Shown here: positions 61,962-64,000 of the stretch, one piece after another
Numbering within the stretch: the first letter of the stretch is position 1
Layout: each line of letters starts with the position of its first letter
From: Paraburkholderia phytofirmans OLGA172
Lineage (GTDB): Bacteria > Pseudomonadota > Gammaproteobacteria > Burkholderiales > Burkholderiaceae
Length of the DNA stretch: 64,000 nucleotides
Assembly: GCF_001634365.1 (NCBI RefSeq)
Contig: NZ_CP014579.1
Coordinates: 2,046,001 to 2,110,000 of the forward strand
Direction: 5' to 3'
Made by a program: the position numbers and the translations under genes
The notes under the pieces: model-generated
Seen by the model: only the letters and a program-made list of their open reading frames with translations
Databases searched by the model: none
Told to the model about the DNA's origin: nothing

Positions 61962-63838
61962 GCTGCCTCCGGTTTGATCAGTTTCTTCTGCGCGTCAAGC
62001 AGTCGTTGCAGCGTCTGGGCCTCGATACGGTATTCGACGCTCGCCTCATCGACCGCGCGCAGCTTCGCGACCGTAACCTGCTGCGCCTTGATCACGCGCT
62101 GAAGCTTTGACGGCACGACGACGAGATTGCGGCAGTTCGATTCAAGGCAATCCAGACGCATCCAGTCGAGTGGCGTCGACTTGCACGGCTCGACGCTGAC
62201 GCAGCCGCCCAAAACCGTCTCTCGGTACGCCAGTTCGCCCTTCCCGAACATTCTCACCGTCTGCTCGCGCGAATAAACCGACACCGGCGAAGCCTGCACG
62301 GCACGGCTCTGCACCCACGCTGCGTGCCCGCCGAACAGCCGCTCGTCAGCGAACAGCACCTGCTCGGCGTACGCGAGATATTCGGACAGGCCCTGCGTCT
62401 CGGCCCATTCCTTCGCGAAGTGGGTCCTGTCGGTGTCGATGAAGCCCTTCGCGAACGCCGAGCCGCGCGCATAGTAGGTGCTCATCTCCTGCGTGAGGTG
62501 CTGCAGTTGACGTTTGAGCGTCGGTAGCGTCACGAGGCCGCTCCGATGGGCGAAGAGGGCCAGGGTCCTGCGAAGCTGGTGCCGAGTGAACGGCCACTGC
62601 TGCCCGAGCGCGTACTTCGGCTCGTCTTCCCACGCGCGGTGCATGTCAACACGCTTCAGTTCAGCAATATCCTCCGCCGCGATCGTCGGGAAGACGCGCT
62701 CGCGAAAGGCTTCGATTTCGTGATGTACGTTACTCGCCGCCCGGTTTGCCACGTACTTAAGATGCAGACCCATCCGGCAGAACAGCAGGTGCGAACCGTC
62801 CGTCGATTCGGCGTAGCCCTGCTCGCCGTGCGCACGGTGTGCCTCGCCCGACAGGCGTTGCGCGAGCCTGACGGCACGGGCGGCGAGCGGGCTGCTCACC
62901 CAGCATGCGCGCCTGGGATGCCCTCCCGACAGTTTGGTCGTGACGCCCTCGATGGTGTAGTGGGTCACGCCATCCAGACGGGTCTCGCGCAGGCAGTCGT
63001 ACGGCAGGGTCTCCGCTTCCATCGCACGCATGCCGGTGAATGACAGGATGACAAGCTGGCATAGCGCACCGATCGACGCCACAAGCGACAACACGACGAA
63101 AGGGGAGTTCTTGCACGCGAAGTACTCAGCAATTCTTACCAGTTCATCAGGGATGCATGGAATCTCGCCGGCGTACCTGCGTGCGAGGTAGTCCGACAGG
63201 ATGCCAGCGACACCCTCAGCAACGCTGAGGTCGTGCTCACAGGTCGACAGGAAGTGCTGGTAGATCCGCGTCGGGATGACAGGGTGTTGTGAGCTTCCAG
63301 CACGTTGCGCGTAGCGTTCAAGCAGAGGCTTGTGCAGTTGGGCCAGCGGTACGCGCAGCCCCGTGGTCCCGACGCCCAGACGGTGAAGCTTTACGAGAAG
63401 CGAATGAAGAGGATTGGCCTTTCTCTCCCTCCCGGCATGCGCCACATAGTCCAGAACAACGGCAGCGCTGGACAACCCCTCGTAGAGCGTAAGCTGACGT
63501 TCGGCAGCAAAGAACGTGAATTCCTTCAGGCAGGTTGAACTAGATAGAAACGTACCGAACGCCGGTACCGTATCGGTCGCTTCGTGCATCAGAAAGTACA
63601 TCACCTGCTTCCACTGACGCGTAGTCGCTTCTGAACGGGCGCGGCACACGCCGTCAGACAGGTGGCCCCTGAAGTAGATATGGGTGCGCGGTCCAATCGT
63701 ATATGCCCGGATGTCCCAGGCGTCGTCACCAAACAGCGAAACGGCATTCCCGGCCTTGTCGTGCGTAACCACCGTATCGTCTTCGACCCGATACCAGTTG
63801 GGGCGCTCAGCCATCGGCGCGATCAACGTGTTATTCAT
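61958..63838 (-). CDS. Large tyrosine recombinase (Tn554 TnpB-like)
   Basis: 626 residues, much longer than phage integrases. A ~250-residue N-terminal region is followed by the catalytic domain: LSFTGMRAMEAETLPYDCLR (first Arg), FTRHQLRRTLALFAHRSG (HxxR), and LQHLTQEMSTYYARGS (His then Tyr). A C-terminal extension has Cys-containing segments (GGCVSVEPCKSTPLDWMRLD, then CLESNC) that might bind metal. It is coupled on both sides by ATGA overlaps. It is the second recombinase of a three-gene transposition module that moves by site-specific recombination. Confidence 0.87.
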   Translation of the reverse strand: MNNTLIAPMAERPNWYRVEDDTVVTHDKAGNAVSLFGDDAWDIRAYTIGPRTHIYFRGHLSDGVCRARSEATTRQWKQVMYFLMHEATDTVPAFGTFLSSSTCLKEFTFFAAERQLTLYEGLSSAAVVLDYVAHAGRERKANPLHSLLVKLHRLGVGTTGLRVPLAQLHKPLLERYAQRAGSSQHPVIPTRIYQHFLSTCEHDLSVAEGVAGILSDYLARRYAGEIPCIPDELVRIAEYFACKNSPFVVLSLVASIGALCQLVILSFTGMRAMEAETLPYDCLRETRLDGVTHYTIEGVTTKLSGGHPRRACWVSSPLAARAVRLAQRLSGEAHRAHGEQGYAESTDGSHLLFCRMGLHLKYVANRAASNVHHEIEAFRERVFPTIAAEDIAELKRVDMHRAWEDEPKYALGQQWPFTRHQLRRTLALFAHRSGLVTLPTLKRQLQHLTQEMSTYYARGSAFAKGFIDTDRTHFAKEWAETQGLSEYLAYAEQVLFADERLFGGHAAWVQSRAVQASPVSVYSREQTVRMFGKGELAYRETVLGGCVSVEPCKSTPLDWMRLDCLESNCRNLVVVPSKLQRVIKAQQVTVAKLRAVDEASVEYRIEAQTLQRLLDAQKKLIKPEAA

Positions 63839-64000
63839 GCTACTCCCAATTCGTAAAGCTGGTCGAGCTTGGCTGACCAGAAAGCGTCCAGATTCCCTTC
63901 GATATCGACGTCCTGCTCGATCTGTTCGACCAGCGCGGCGTCGCGCCTGCGCAGTTCATCCAGCAGGAAGTCAACGCGCCGCAGCACGGCCCCGAACGAG
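63835..64000 (-). CDS. Upstream gene of the Tn554-like module, C-terminal end only
   Basis: The frame enters from the right edge and reads AVLRRVDFLLDELRRRDAAL, VEQIEQDVDIEGNLDAFWSA and KLDQLYELGVA before a TGA that overlaps the start of the large recombinase. By position it should be the first recombinase (TnpA-like) of the module, but the visible part carries no diagnostic motif. Confidence 0.6.
   Translation of the reverse strand, partial: SFGAVLRRVDFLLDELRRRDAALVEQIEQDVDIEGNLDAFWSAKLDQLYELGVA

Overview
The window looks like accessory DNA of a GC-rich betaproteobacterium, most likely of the Burkholderia/Paraburkholderia/Caballeronia group. This rests on overall base composition and codon use, the mix of IS66, IS5, IS110, IS91 and Tn554-like elements, and a gluconate-dehydrogenase-like / Old Yellow Enzyme / FrnE-type redox cluster. 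No rRNA, tRNA, CRISPR array or replication-initiation gene was seen, so plasmid and genomic island cannot be told apart.

Layout. 1-14.6 kb is a sparse, partly decayed accessory region. It holds an IS5-family copy, a short tyrosine recombinase, a C5-cytosine DNA methyltransferase next to a LexA/S24-like regulator, two unrecognised proteins (212 and 550 aa), and several small proteins of no known function. Two loci there share a ~70-residue domain ending in GAYVSAWVWV that I do not recognise. 14.7-28.3 kb is a nest of mobile elements. An IS66-family element is split inside tnpC by an IS91-like element (with its own tyrosine recombinase) and by a complete recombinase-in-trio (RIT) element with perfect 32-bp inverted ends. 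Next comes a small DNA-binding-type protein with three 13-bp palindromes, then a 4.2-kb perfect inverted structure: IS110-family copy, IS5-family copy, inverted IS110-family copy.

28.6-32.3 kb carries small hypothetical genes and a HAD-type phosphatase. 32.9-37.7 kb carries a membrane histidine kinase, a receiver-only response regulator, a periplasmic sugar-type binding protein and an AraC regulator. 38.1-48.2 kb is a redox/catabolic block: LDH-like dehydrogenase, two FrnE/DsbA-like proteins, a thioredoxin-reductase-like flavoprotein, an LLM flavin oxidoreductase, an Old Yellow Enzyme, and a three-subunit membrane dehydrogenase (Tat-exported subunit 3, GMC flavoprotein, triheme cytochrome c). 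A second IS5-family copy, identical in its protein to the first but inverted, follows at 48.6-49.8 kb. 50-56.4 kb continues the catabolic theme with two alpha/beta hydrolases, a CMD/AhpD-like protein, an isochorismatase pseudogene, an AEC transporter and a FAH-family hydrolase. It ends in gene fragments broken by a third IS110-family copy.

58-61 kb contains a 338-bp IS5 deletion derivative and remains of at least three group II intron reverse transcriptases, one intron sitting inside the reverse-transcriptase coding sequence of another. The right edge (61.3-64 kb) is a Tn554-like module: coiled-coil TnpC, a 626-aa tyrosine recombinase, and the end of an upstream gene, all joined by 4-bp ATGA overlaps.

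The catabolic genes probably work as an oxidation route. The GMC/cytochrome complex would oxidise an alcohol or sugar acid in the periplasm, flavin enzymes and hydrolases would process the product, and the kinase/binding protein and AraC regulator would control expression. The substrate cannot be read from the sequence.
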